DNA from: Alisma plantago-aquatica
Taxonomy: Eukaryota; Streptophyta; Magnoliopsida; Alismatales; Alismataceae
Direction of reading: 5' to 3'
Assembly (NCBI GenBank): GCA_963693085.1
Contig: OY856409.1
Coordinates: 520,005,303 to 520,069,302 of the forward strand
DNA length: 64,000 bases
Below the pieces are notes generated by a model. The model saw only the letters and a list, made by a program, of their open reading frames with translations. It was not told the DNA's origin and did no database searches. Within the stretch, counting starts at the first letter, position 1, and each line of letters begins with the position of its first letter. Position numbers and translations under genes: made by a program. Shown here piece by piece: positions 11,480-23,143 of this stretch.

Positions 11480-11917
11480 GGCTATTTCAAAATAACCAAC
11501 AACAGATACATACTTTATCGGTTACTTGTACAAAACAGATGGGATATCCCTTAATTTTCACCGTTTATTCACTGATAAAATCGAAAACACACTATTAATC
11601 GTTGGTTATTTCTCATTCAATAATTGACAAGGAACGATCAAGCAAAACCTCTTTCACTATATAATTAACATTACTTCTTCAGTTTCATATTTAATATATG
11701 ATGAGTAAAGGTCAAGGGAAACCACAATTTTGTCATATGCAACATGTTATGTCTTTAGTTTGACTTTAATGTGGAACCGACAATATATATGAATGTCGTC
11801 GGTTTCTTTAACCAATGATGTATGTCCTGAGTTTTAGCATTGTCTACTTAGTTCTCCAGTTTAAAACCAATGACATATGCCTAAAATGACCAAAAATATT
11901 TCCCTTTTTTAGTAGTG
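11480..11917 (+). repeat. right subterminal repeats and terminal inverted repeat of the CACTA element
   Basis: Copies of the CCAACGATGTATGTC-type motif near 11490, 11515, 11603, 11780-11822 and 11865, ending with TTTTTTAGTAGTG at 11905-11917. The spacing and both orientations match the left subterminal region. Confidence 0.75.
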
Positions 11918-12125
11918 CTTCCCTCATGTCCCACATTATTTCCCTCATACCCCATTACTTCCTTACTCTCTCCGATTACTTCCCCCTCTCTTTTCATTAC
12001 ATCTCTCTTTTCCCCCTTCACTTCCCCCATTGCTTCCCTCCTCACTATCATCCTCTCCACACATCACTTCCCTCCTAACTTTCCACCTCTTTCCATATAG
12101 TTCCCTTCTCATTTTCCTCTATAAA
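11918..12125. repeat. CT-rich minisatellite, continuation beyond the CACTA element
   Basis: Repeats of the ATTACTTCCCTCCTC type like those at 2030-2225. Phrases such as ACTTCCCTCCTAACTTTCC occur here and nearly the same at 2095-2120. This is the other half of the array split by the CACTA element. Confidence 0.65.
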
Positions 12126-15100
12126 AAAGAAGAAAAAAGGGAGCAGTGTAGAGACATGACATGTGTGCAAGGGAGCGACTGGGTGTGAGGAACCAAGATG
12201 GCACATGGCTCAGGTGGTTTTAGAGGCATGTCAAACACGTGTGATCCATCAAGCACATTATGAAACTTTAACCTCTAATATTGTACAAGAGGGAATAGAT
12301 AATCTAATCGACATCAACATGATGACAAATGACACCAATAGGATGGTTTGAATGATGTAGACTCTTCTTGATGACCTATTCTTCACTATTGTGACATCAC
12401 AGTCCAAGATCCTTGATTGTGATAGGAAGAATATATGGCAACCCTCCAATGAAAGGTGCTAAGAAGTAAGGAAATATATTTTCTTATGTTGATAGCTTTC
12501 ACTAAAACGACAAGTCCTTTGAGGGTGGGGGGAGGAGAGAGAGAATCCTTAGAGATAGGGGTGTTTGCGATAAGAGAGGGTGTTAATGACATGCATTATG
12601 TCCATGTGGTGTTTTTATGATTCCTCGTGTCTGGTGACCTATCCTTGTGGTGTTGGAATGCCTTTTGGTGGTGTGGTTAATGGAAAAAATCTACATAATA
12701 GTTGTAGAACCTCCTTGTAATAGTTGGCAGTCCATAGTTCCATACTCATGTAAGAGGTGTACTTCACAATCTTAATTGTCTTCATTTGAATTGACATGGC
12801 TCAAAAAATATAAAACTGAGTCTTATTTTCATGGATCCCCTTTCAAGGTTTGCGATGCACATCCCAAATATTACATAATATTCTATCGTCCATGTTTAGT
12901 GCATGTTACTAGTGAAGATGTTATGATAATCTTCGATGCCAAAGGATTGGCAGGGGATGTTGTTGTTCCTTAAAAACCCAATGATGGTTATGATATTTGA
13001 TGGTATCGAATTCATTTTTTAAGATAGAGTTTAGATGTATATGCCATGCTATATTTTCTTCCATATTGTCTAAGAGATCTTTTTATGTCCTCCACTTGCA
13101 AGATAAATGATGATAAAGTAATTTTGGATGTTAATAGATATATTTTCAATTCATTAGTGACCTATATTTTTTGCAAAAAACATAGGTACATTATATATGA
13201 TAATAAGGCAACATCACATGAATAAAAAAGGCCTACAAAATAGGTACAAGCCATAAAGGGAAAGCCAATAAAGTGGTATACAAGCTAGAAGAATCTCACA
13301 AGAGTGGAGATAGTTTAGGTCATATATGACTATTTGCATATAGCAGGGTGAAGTATGACCTTATTTACAATTATTGGAGGGGTATTTACCTCAAAATCCC
13401 TCTTAGAAATTGAAAAACAAGCACAATTTATGATCAAGGGAGGGGGCACTCCATATACAAACCCTAGTTCATGATGTTGAAAAAAGGGGCTGCTTTGAGA
13501 TTGTTGTTGCATTAGAAATTCTAGGATGAGGTAGATCTTGATGAGCATGAAGAGATTTCAAATGAAGATTTTTTAGTGGTATCTCATTTTCATGAGATTG
13601 TAGGGGTCTTGGCGGCATGCCTCAAATGATGAAATCCATGCTAGATGAACTTCCAAGGAGAAGGATAGAGGCTTTGAATGATATGTTAATAATCACGACT
13701 TAGATATTGTCTTTTTTAATGAAAACTACATGTGATGGATTTGTTTAGTTATATTATAATAATCTTTGGCTTTGTTCCACCCAAATGAGCCAAAAGTCGA
13801 GGGTAATAAGGTGGCTAGTATTTAAAGATTCATGAAGAATAAAAATACAAAAGTAGGTGAGAATCTATATTTAGAGTTATGTGTCAGGATTGGGGTGTTA
13901 AAAAAGGGTATTTGAAGAAGGTGTAAGGTATTTTTTAAAGTCATAATAACAAATAATGCTGGGAAAGGAACCATGGATTTGTCTAGAAGGTAGATTTTCA
14001 CCAAAGAGTAGCTTGTGCGCACAAAGATGCCAACTGGAGAGTTTGATGTTTGCTTTAGTTTTGAATCATCATTATTTGAAGGGAGTATATGAGCCACTAA
14101 AGGACATGAACATATAGGTTTTAATGATATAGAAAACATGACTCCAAGTCTAGATGATGTTAGTTTTCTTTTGAGTATAGTAGAAGAGATCCTTTGGTAT
14201 TAGGTGTTTGTTAAGGTCCTTTTGATTCTATTGTTCTGCATGAGGTATTTTATTGCTTTTGAGAAGGTAATATCTATGAAGGGAGGATTTGAATATTAAA
14301 CTCAAAGATTAGGGATAGTCTAGGAACCAAGGTTCAAGCCACCGGGATATGTTAAGAGTAATTGATAGGTAAGATACTTATATTCTTCATTATTGATGCC
14401 TTTTTTGGAGGTATGTTTTCATGCAAAGGAGCATTTATAGTATGTGATAGAGGCCCAACATGAAAGCCTTTTATAGTGTTTGGCCATGACTATAGGGACC
14501 AAGGGATATCTAGATGAGTCTATAAGGTGAAACAATTTGTAAGAGAACACAATTTAGCTTGGTTGACTAGTTACAATAGCCCATGTGCCTTTTGGTTTGA
14601 GATTACATAGAGTGGCCCAAGACACATGGGGAATTTGTGTGTATCTAAAGGAAATCTCATCTAGTTTATATAGGGTATTCTTTATTTCTATTAATAGAGT
14701 AAGGAAATCATGGAAGTATGATGGGATCTACATAATGACCACATTAACTAGGACTACTCAAAATGGAAGGGAGAGTGAGAGGCTTTCCCATCATGAACGT
14801 TTATTCTCATAAGATGCTATTATAATGTTTCAAGATGAAGGTTCATTAGACATATTCTCTCACTCTATTAAACATATGATGATGATAAGAATTTATGAAG
14901 TGATTTGCGACGAAGTGTTTAAACAATGACCATTTGGGAAATCTACTAAGTACGTGTGTCATTAATGAATAAAATAGGGAATAGAGGATCACCATAATAA
15001 AGACTGTTTGTTCTTTCAAAGAATCTACGGGAGGCACCATTTTTTATAGTGAGAAAAAGAGTCTATGACAATCCAACCTTTCATCTAGTTTATATTAATG

Positions 15101-15954
15101 GCAGGATTGCTATGTGTAACACCCAAAATTTTGGAGTTTCATAAACCAAAGGAGTCTACATGGACCAGTAGAACTCAAGATCATGAATCTTGGACCATAG
15201 ACGAGGCTCCTGAAAACATCATAAGAATTTAATATGTGGCGAATGATGATGATATCAAATGACTAAATCATATTAATGAATTAATGTGACTAGATGTTTG
15301 TTTATATAGTCACGTGGTCAATTGAATTTATTAGTACATATATACGTCACACGGCCTTTTTTCTATTTGGTTATATGACATTGTTGAAAATAATTAGAGG
15401 TGTTTGACTACTAGTATTAGGTTATATAACCATGAAAATGATCCTAATGGGAGTAATCAAAGTAACGGTCAAAGATTGATATCTTGAACTCATTTTCCCA
15501 TGAGGAGCTATTCATAGACGTGATGGAATTAAAGTTCCATTATTTTTTGATTATACCTATATTGTGGGAATTTATGCATGAGGTGATCTATATGAAAATC
15601 AAATTGACCTAAATAAGTGATATCATACACATGGATATTGTTTTAGGCATTGGATGTAGTATATAATTCATTTTGGAGATAATGACCATATGATATTATC
15701 AATGTGATAGAAGACTTTCTATTTCTTTGGTCTCTTGTGGATATTTGGATTTTCATAACAACAACTTATTTGAATTGATAATATGTCAAGACTAGTTAAA
15801 CCCCATCACAAGTAGGATCACATAGTCAGAAGACACAATCTGATAGTAATTTTTTAGTTGGAGTTCGTATAGGATAGAAGAATATCTCGATCTTATTGGA
15901 AACCCAACTAGAGAGGAATCACCATTTGCAAAAAACCAAACTAGATTAGATCTA
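12126..15954. other. unassigned 3.8 kb; no gene recognised
   Basis: Short frames on both strands, none with a family I recognise. The plus strand is moderately G-rich and C-poor for long stretches (13280-15100), as in an old, deaminated transposon copy. At 15115 the phrase TGTAACACCCAAAATTTTGG resembles the start of a gypsy LTR, but no matching end or internal domain was found. I call no gene here. Confidence 0.4.
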
Positions 15955-16365
15955 TGGGCACATATAAGTTGTTGATAACCATCTCATGAGTGAAAAGTGC
16001 AAAAACAATTGTATGGTCCTTGTTCTAGGCCATCATTAGTACATGATTTGCAAACAATGGAGAAGATCGGAGGAACATACCATAAGATACAATTTGGGTT
16101 ACCCTAAGTGGCGTCAATCAGGAAGATCAAAGAGGTGCAAATCCTTAAGTGGAGTCAGCACCGCTGCATAAGGATTTGTGCCTATTTGGTCTTCCTAATT
16201 AAGCTACTAAGGGTAACCCAGACCATGGCTTATGGTCTATTTCTCCTGGTCATATCCATTGTTTGCAAATCATGTACTAATGATGGCCTACAAAATGGAC
16301 CATACAATCATGTTTCTGCCTTTCACTCATTAGAGGGTTGTAAACAACTTATATATATGAGCATG
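15955..16365. repeat. foldback: inverted repeat with arms of about 190-200 bp
   Basis: The left arm (about 15955-16152) and right arm (about 16160-16365) are near reverse complements with almost no spacer. The core 16026-16061 is perfectly complementary to 16255-16290 (36 bases). Outer matches include the TATAAGTTGTT / AACAACTTATA phrases (15963 and 16343). A transcript from either strand would form a long, slightly mismatched hairpin. It could be a foldback-type MITE or a small-RNA-producing inverted duplication; I saw no target duplication. Confidence 0.8.
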
Positions 16366-16817
16366 AATACATTTTATTTCTATATTTCATGACCATATCC
16401 TATGAAAATATGAGGTATTAAAATCATCTTCTATCGACTGATGAAAGTTCGACCTTTGCTTTTCAAAGATTCTTGGCTTAGAAGGAGATCATGCAATTTC
16501 AATAATTGACAAATTATCACTTTGATTGAAGGGATAAAGTTGAGGGTTTTGGGAGTACCTAGAGTTATCAAAGGTTTATAAACAAGGTCTATTGAGTCTC
16601 TGAGGCCACCGTAACTTAATTAGGCCCATTCTTTGAGTTCCCGTCTAAAGGTATTCAATTTTTAGCTTAGGCGTGCCAAAGAGATGCACCTTAGGGAGGC
16701 TATAGAGGGCCATGTGGAGTTGATAAATTTTGGAGGGGAGTATGGGAAGGACAAAATATGTCAAATCTAAAGGGTCTTGAACCCCAAAAGAGGAGATTTA
16801 TATTAAAAAATGTGGGT
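16366..16817. other. unassigned
   Basis: No reading frame or repeat that I can support between the foldback and the inverted-repeat-bounded segment. Confidence 0.4.
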
Positions 16818-17697
16818 ACATATCACACTACTAGGGCCATTGGTAGGAACTTGATGCTAAAATTTTATCCATAAACCACACATAACTTAAGATTTTTAGG
16901 GAACATAGTTACACTTTTTTATTTTATAATGATGATGTCTATATGTGTTTTCTAATAAGGCATCTAACTGTTATTTTTCTATAGGTAGAGGAGAGACCTT
17001 TAATGTTCTAGGTGCATGTAGTCATTGCAAAGTCCGTGAAATAAAAATCACGATATGCATATTAGTAGTAAAAATATATTATTCAAACCATGAGGGAATA
17101 AAATATTTAACTCATCCACAATGTCCAAGTCAAACATGTCAAAGTCATAGATAGGTTTTCCATGGAAACGTTTTTTCTTCCTCACTAAAAAAAGTTGTGC
17201 CATAGTTTTCACAAAAATAAAAGCTATGATCTTTATTTTTCCAACTGAGGGTATAATTTCAAGGGTCAAGGTCTATTTATGAGACTCTAATAATTGTGTA
17301 CCAATGGAGGTTAGACAAGGACAAGATGATATATACTTAGGAGAATGGTTTCTATGCAATAGACCACTCATATGATGATAGTTGTTGATCATAATGCTCA
17401 CATTAGATTGTGATGAGTATATATCAGGATAACCTCATTTGGGGGAGAATCTTAATTATCCTCAATCATGTCATCAATAGACTTAGTTGGGAAAGTGTTT
17501 TAAATTAATCCAAGGATAGAGCTAATATAAGGATATCTTGTTTGAGCTAGTTGTATTATATTTGTTATCTTATTGAATATTTAACTGCTATGAGACACTC
17601 TTAGGTCATGTGCAGCAAAAGGAGGCTTCGACCACATTTAGATACTGGTGAGGTTCAATAATGGATGAGGGTATGTTGTTTTAGTAGTGTGATATGT
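16818..17697. mobile_element. 880 bp segment bounded by a perfect 16 bp inverted repeat
   Basis: ACATATCACACTACTA at 16818-16833 is matched by its exact reverse complement at 17682-17697. The inner part of the repeat is CACTACTA/TAGTAGTG, as at CACTA termini, but the symmetry runs eight bases further out than a CACTA end would need. The interior has no coding frame that I recognise. A small non-autonomous DNA element is the likeliest reading; superfamily and target duplication are not established. Confidence 0.4.
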
Positions 17698-18586
17698 GCA
17701 AGCTTGGTCAAACATGGGTCATCTAAAGTGTGTGTGGGCTTCTTGTTCTTAAGACAAGCATCCTCTTTTACCTAACCCAAACCATTGATTTTTATGAGCT
17801 TGATTACATAGAAAGTTATTTTTATGATATGGAAGGTGAAACTTCTTTGTTTCTAGATTTCTAAGGATGTTGGAAACCCTAGATGTAGGCTTTATTTGAG
17901 GGTTAGTTTGGAATCATAGTGGTGGCATCTTGCATAATTTGTTTGTTGGAACTATCTCTAGTTTCAAGGTCCATGAGGGACGATGTATAGACTTAACAAA
18001 ATGAAATATGTATCACTATATGGCTCATCTATGTGATGATGACAAGGGAGTAAGTTTTATCCATGCCTTAATGTGAAAAAAAGATGAGAAGGCTAGGACA
18101 ACCAATTTAGCATGTCTAAAATTATAGGAGTATATGATCTATTTAGGGGCATCCACCAAGAAAGTCACCCATGCATGCCAAACAATTTAAAAGATATTGT
18201 AAACCCAATGGTGAGAAGGTGGAATGAAGAGGAGGAACTCATAAATGAGGTTGTTTGGTGTGAATTTGGACCAACAAACTATATCCCTACAAAAGATAAC
18301 CAACTTCAACCCGTTGTGTATATGTATCAAATAAGAAGAGAAGACCCTCAACTTTATCCACTCAGTCGTCTGTCTGAAGTATGTGTAGCGCTATAAAGCA
18401 GATATAAGTTTTGGTTTAGGGCTTTTAGCATTTAGAAGAAAAGAAATAATCATCATGTAGTTTTGATGAAGGGAAAGGGTATCATACCAATGCCAATGTC
18501 AAACGAACGAAATTCCCCCTATTGTCGATAACTTGGGCTCTTTAAAGACCTCAACAAAAAGTCTAAGTAGATGCCACTACTGACCT
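17698..18586 (+). other. unassigned region with one unrecognised reading frame (18112-18396)
   Basis: A 94-codon frame at 18112-18396 has natural-looking amino acid use, with acidic/basic clusters (RRWNEEEELINEVVWCEFGP) and a YMYQIRREDPQ segment. Upstream plus-strand sequence (17765-18110) looks like frameshifted coding DNA. I do not recognise the family. A decayed retrotransposon polyprotein is a guess only. The copia insertion at 18587 cuts the region. Confidence 0.3.
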
Positions 18587-19647
18587 TGTTGGTATGTATA
18601 CCCAGAGAGCTTGTAAGTGACGATTGTAATGTGGCATAATGTAATTGTTTTAATAATAATAAAGGTAATTCTGTTTATTCTATTTTTTAGTTATGAGATA
18701 ATGAAATAGCATGATAGGTGTCTAAAGCATGACATTACTCGATGACATGTGTCTTCAGGTTTAGGACCTTAACAATGAGATTATAAGTATGATAAGAGTA
18801 CCAGTGTTCTTGTTAAGCCCTAGTCAAATATTATTTAGGAAGCAAAATAGATGAAAATAATATAAAAGACTAGAATATGTATTTACTGATGATAGAGACT
18901 CATTAGTCATGATATTGGCTATCGAGTCAAACACATTGGTACTTCTTAGAGAATAGTGACCAGATTGACCCACCTTGAGAGTGACACATGGAACTATAGA
19001 ATGGTAGTTAGAATTATCTCTCAAAGAGAGAGTGGTGATTGTAGTTCTTAGACCTAAAGTCACTAAACTCATCACATGTCACTTGATGGACTTTGACACA
19101 TCCAACGTGACCCTAAGTAAGGGTTTACATAAAGTTGGTGCTTGGGCATGTTGTGATATATGGGAATTGAGTGTGAGTGATGTCGATGGGATTTGTCCCT
19201 CCTAACGGAGATGATATCCTGGCCACTTGAGAGACTGAGAAATGCATGGCTATGATCATGTGAGTCAATATATGATATTTGAGCTCACATGTATATCATC
19301 AATATGCTCTAGAGCATAGATTTTAAGTGGATAACGATTCCATGCCTCACATTCAATCTAGATATTAGTCACATAGAAACTACACAATCACGATAACATT
19401 GATCACAAATTGTAGCTTGAAGTTGTTCTCCAGCTTTCCAATTACTTGGGTAGAAATGATGTGTTTCTAGATACTACTCATTGTTTGTGATGTCATAATC
19501 TGGTAATGGACATTCACTACCAACATAATATGGGACCTATAGGGTCACACACATACGATGCACTTAGAATAGGAACTTACTTAGGAATAAGATTTAACTT
19601 GGATACTAAAAGTGTTTAGGTAATCAAAGTGAGAATAACTAGCTACA

Positions 19648-19840
19648 AGTCGACTGACTGGGAAATTGGTGTGCCAGTTGATCGACTGGAATGTCTAGTT
19701 GACTAAATGAATGCAAAATGACCAGTTTTGAATGGGTCAAATAAATAATTATTTCATTAATCATCACATTGAAGGCCAATGTAGTTGCACCACTGACTGC
19801 ATGCCATTCAGTCGACTGGAGTGTCTAGTCAATCAAATGG
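19648..19840 (+). repeat. GTCGACTGG palindrome cluster upstream of LTR promoter
   Basis: Repeated near-palindromes of the CCAGTCGACTGG type: AGTCGACTGACTGG (19648), CCAGTTGATCGACTGG (19674), TCTAGTTGACTA (19693) and CAGTCGACTGGAGTGTCTAG (19809). They lie about 80-275 bases before the TATA box, in U3. The 3' LTR has the matching cluster at about 26758-26965. Confidence 0.65.
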
Positions 19841-19920
19841 GAGCGTGCAACAGCTGCCAAGCTATGAGATTTGGCCTTTTGTATCCCCTTAGTTTTTGGA
19901 AACCCTATCCCATCCACTCC

Positions 19921-19928
19921 TATATAAG
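19921..19928 (+). promoter_or_regulatory. TATA box of copia 5' LTR
   Basis: TATATAAG within CTCCTATATAAGGCGG. The 3' LTR keeps TATATAA at 27024-27030 in the same context (TCCTATATAAAGAGG). Its position well inside the LTR suits the U3/R boundary. Confidence 0.6.
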
Positions 19929-20397
19929 GCGGGGGTGACCAAGGATCTAGACACACCTTTTTTCAACTTTGTGGTAATGTGAGAGCCTAAGCAGTCTTAC
20001 CTAAAGAGAGAGACAACAAGGAAAAGGAATTCATCTCTAGTACATTGACAATGGAAGGACGACTCCTTCTCGCCGGCTTGAAAAGCACAATGTGGAGTTC
20101 CTAGTGTTCTGCATAGACTACATAGAGGCATGGAAGCTGTTGCTTCCACACTAGGAGGACACCGTCAACTGCCATTCATGGTTGTCACATCAAGAGGATG
20201 TCGTTGACTACCATCCATGTTCTGATTGTGAAGGAAGCACACCTCTACAAGGATTTTCATTGGACTTGCTCTATGATTAGGTATATACCTTACACCTTCC
20301 TTCTAGTTTCATAGTTGTTGATGTGATCCACTGGTTATGGGGAATATGGTAATTTTTGTGTTTCCACTATCATCTTTAGCGCTATATTTTGCTATAG

Positions 20398-20410
20398 TGT
20401 TATCAGAACC
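20398..20410 (+). other. primer-binding site, initiator-Met tRNA type, degenerate
   Basis: TGTTATCAGAACC directly follows the 5' LTR. Plant copia elements usually have TGGTATCAGAGC here, complementary to initiator tRNA-Met. Two or three mismatches reflect decay. Confidence 0.7.
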
Positions 20411-20854
20411 ACACCAGCTTACTAATTTTTGGGTTTCAATCGATATGATAAAATTTGATTTTATCATATATTTGTTACATATGATGTGAATATTTAAATC
20501 ATTAATGTTCATATCTGATTAATGACATACACTAGGGAATGTTTTGTAGATCTAATATATATTATATATATTTATATTCAATCCATATGTGTTGCCTTAA
20601 AATTGTTTTGATGGTGGATGCATGTGTGTTTTTGGCCAAACCCTTTGGATTATCTGTGTGATTATATTGTTTATTTCCTACCTCTTCTAAATTTGGTTTA
20701 TATATTGAGCCTTCCTCTTATTTATTCATATGTAATTTAATACTTTCCTTTCTATACTCCCTTGATATATAACTCAAGGTATTCACCTTTATAAAATTGT
20801 AATATGTAGAATAGGTAGCACTAGTTTCCTTTTATGGAAAGAAGGCATTCTGAC

Positions 20855-21045
20855 CAAGTGAGTCGATTGGTTGGAAGTGAAGTCGATCGATGGGACGAGT
20901 CAATTGATTGACTGGAGGACCAACCAACTGATGGGAGGAGTCCAACCAATTGCTTGATGCCAGAAACAATTGACCGACCGAAGGAGACTAATTGACCAAG
21001 AGGCAGTCCAATTGATTCACTAGATGGTTCAGTTGACCGATCGAC
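20855..21045 (+). repeat. second palindrome cluster in the untranslated leader
   Basis: A run of GTCGATTGG / CAATTGATTGACTGG / CAATTGACCGACCG phrases, about eight half-sites, in the leader between primer-binding site and gag. The core is related to the LTR cluster but more degenerate. Confidence 0.55.
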
Positions 21046-21839
21046 ATGTTCCCAACACAGATTTTTCTAGTACATATTTCTACATGTGATGCATGACCTT
21101 AGATGTAAAACAATTCTTTATGGCTCCAGACAACTGCATTAGTGTGGCCATAACCATTACTTGTATATTTGTGATTGCATCTTTCATTTTTAGATATAGT
21201 ATGTATATGATACATATCATAACTCTGTGGTGATTGGATATGTATATGTATTTATAAATAAAATTCCTTCAATAAATCTTAAGTCTTAGATGCTTTCCAT
21301 AAGCAACACAAATGAAAATCTTGATCAACCAAGCGTGGTCACACCCTAGAATAGTGCGGCATCTATCTCATGGAAGTGTGATGGTAGTTATGTGGGTGTG
21401 CCTTAGCAGGGTGCATTTCTATCGTGTTGAGTTTTAGGTAGGCTTAGCTAGGTGACCTTAATAGGAGTAAGTTCCTAGAAGAATAAAAATAAATTATGAC
21501 AAGGATTTATTCATACCATCTATCCAAGTGTTGTATTGGATGCAACAATTGCTAAAAGTTGCCTACCTAAATATTCAAATTGTGGGCGATCAACCAAAGC
21601 TGACTCATGACTTGATAAAATATGAATCTTGGTCCACTACAAAATTGTACACTACAATGTTTTCAAATCAATAAAGAGGGTTATTGATTTGAAAAAAAAG
21701 AGTGATAATTAAATTAAAAGCCTAATTAAAATCATCAATATTTTTAAATCGAATAAAAATGTTTTCAAAAATGCAAATTTCTTATTTTTAGAATAAAATA
21801 GAAAATGATAACACATCGTGATTGGTACTTAGGAAGGAA

Positions 21840-22480
21840 AAATTGAGATGACACCAACTTCCACAACTGGTTCATGACTTTGAGATGATTCTCACTCATG
21901 AGCATAAGCTCTATGTCTTGGATACACCCGTTCTAGAGGAACCCACTCCCCAATGTGCCTAGGGATGAGATGTATGCTTATTTGAAGCATACCAATGATG
22001 CCTTAGACATTAAGACCTTATGCTATGTTGTACAAACTATGAGTTGCATAAGCAACATGAAAACATGGACGTTCTAAAAATGGTAATACATCTTAAGAAC
22101 ATGAACCATAATCATGCTAAGCAAGAAAGGTACAATGTCTCTAAGGCACTCTTTGAGTGTAAAATGACAGAAGGGAATCTAGTAGAGCCCCATATGCTCA
22201 ATATGATTGGGCATGTGGAGAATATAGAGAGACTCATATTTCCTTTGAGCCAAGAGTTGTTCAGGGATATGATTCTACAATCTTAGTTTGAATCATATAG
22301 CCAGTGCATTGAGGATATTACTTGAGTAACTTGGCTAAAACACTATATGAATTGCTTGCCATGCTAATAAATTTCAAAGCACGAATGAAGAGGGACAAAC
22401 CTGTGATAGTGATAAGTGAAGGGGAGTCCAAGGAAAAAGCCAAGGCTAATAAAAGCTTTGAGGATAAGCTGAAATCCAAG
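21840..22480 (+). pseudogene. copia gag (UBN2-like), broken
   Basis: The clearest frame, 22020-22286, encodes a gag segment with NYELHKQHENMD, ARQER-like, VSKALFECKMTEG and FPLSQELFRDMILQS phrases. These are typical of the TNT1-94-type gag that forms the virus-like particle. Stops lie before it and soon after (22287); the basic C-terminal part (KPVIV..EGESKEKAKA-like, about 22395-22450) follows in another frame. I saw no CCHC zinc knuckle. Confidence 0.8.
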
Positions 22481-22555
22481 TTTTTTGCATAAAAGATAAG
22501 GATAGGGGTAAGTGCAAAAGGAATATGTCCTTTTCACTTAAAGGAACAAAGGAAG

Positions 22556-23143
22556 ATGAAGAAAGGTATAGAGATCTCTACTTCATGTATATACATTATT
22601 GAGATTAACTTTGCCTCTTATTCATCTTGTGTACTGAATAGAGGATGCGAATCTCACATTTGCTCAAATGTGCATGATCTGAAGAGAAGAAGACCTTTAA
22701 AGAAAGGTGAGGTTAAACTGCATGTTTTTAATGGAGTAAGAGTTTCTGCCAGTTCAGTTGGAACCTATTAATTATATTTGTCTAGTGGACTTGTAATAGA
22801 GTTAGAAAATTGCTATTATGTACCTACCATTAATTGAAACATCATATATGTATCTTGTTTGGACAAGGATGAATTCGAATTTCTATAAAAAATGGTTAGT
22901 GTTTTGTTAGTAATGATGATATCTTATATAATAGTGCCCAATGTCCTATGATCTATACTTGTTAATCTAGAGACAAACATATATAACATAAATACAAAAA
23001 GGCTACAACTCAATAACTTATATAAAACATACCTTTGTCATTTTCATCTAGGGCGCATAAATGAGAAACACACATGCATTCTTAATAAAGATGGTTACCT
23101 AGACTCTTTTGGCTTTGAACCAATACAGACATGCAAGTCTTGT
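22556..23143 (+). pseudogene. copia protease and GAG-pre-integrase segment, broken
   Basis: Frame 22556-22771 carries the protease core. The expected D-T/S-G active-site triplet reads N-R-G within VLNRGCESHIC, so the catalytic Asp has been lost. The family's KGEVxLxVxNGxxVxAxxVGTY segment follows. After a stop come LENCYYVP (about 22805), VSCLDKDEFEF (about 22852) and the zinc-binding pre-integrase part with HFHLGRINEKHTC (about 23040-23075) and TCKSCLL (about 23131-23150). Confidence 0.8.

Larger units (their letters stand above)
2240..11917 (+). mobile_element. CACTA (En/Spm) DNA transposon, degenerate, with nested hAT insertion
   Basis: The interior encodes recognisable TnpD-like transposase segments, then a second En/Spm-type gene and a Ulp1-like protease remnant, all on the plus strand. 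The right end reads TTCCCTTTTTTAGTAGTG (11900-11917), which in reverse begins CACTACTAAAAAAGGG, a classic CACTA terminus. Both ends carry subterminal repeats of the CCAACGATGTATGTC type. Both flanks are the same CT-rich minisatellite, which supports insertion into it. The left terminus is eroded: no CACTA end is visible, and the boundary of about 2240 rests on the first subterminal repeats and a TTTTTTTAAGGGAAAC phrase. I found no 3 bp target duplication. Stops and frameshifts mean it cannot be autonomous now. Confidence 0.8.
18587..20396 (+). repeat. 5' LTR of copia element
   Basis: Begins TGTTGGTATG and ends GCTATA (CTACA in the 3' copy). The terminal TG is kept; the terminal CA has mutated. 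It contains a palindrome cluster (19648-19840) and a TATA box (19921-19928). Confidence 0.9.

Noticed and set aside
15115..15140. Start of a gypsy LTR (TGTAACACCCAAAATTTTGG)
   Set aside because: No purine tract before it, no matching LTR end or primer-binding site, and no second copy in the window. Kept only as a remark.
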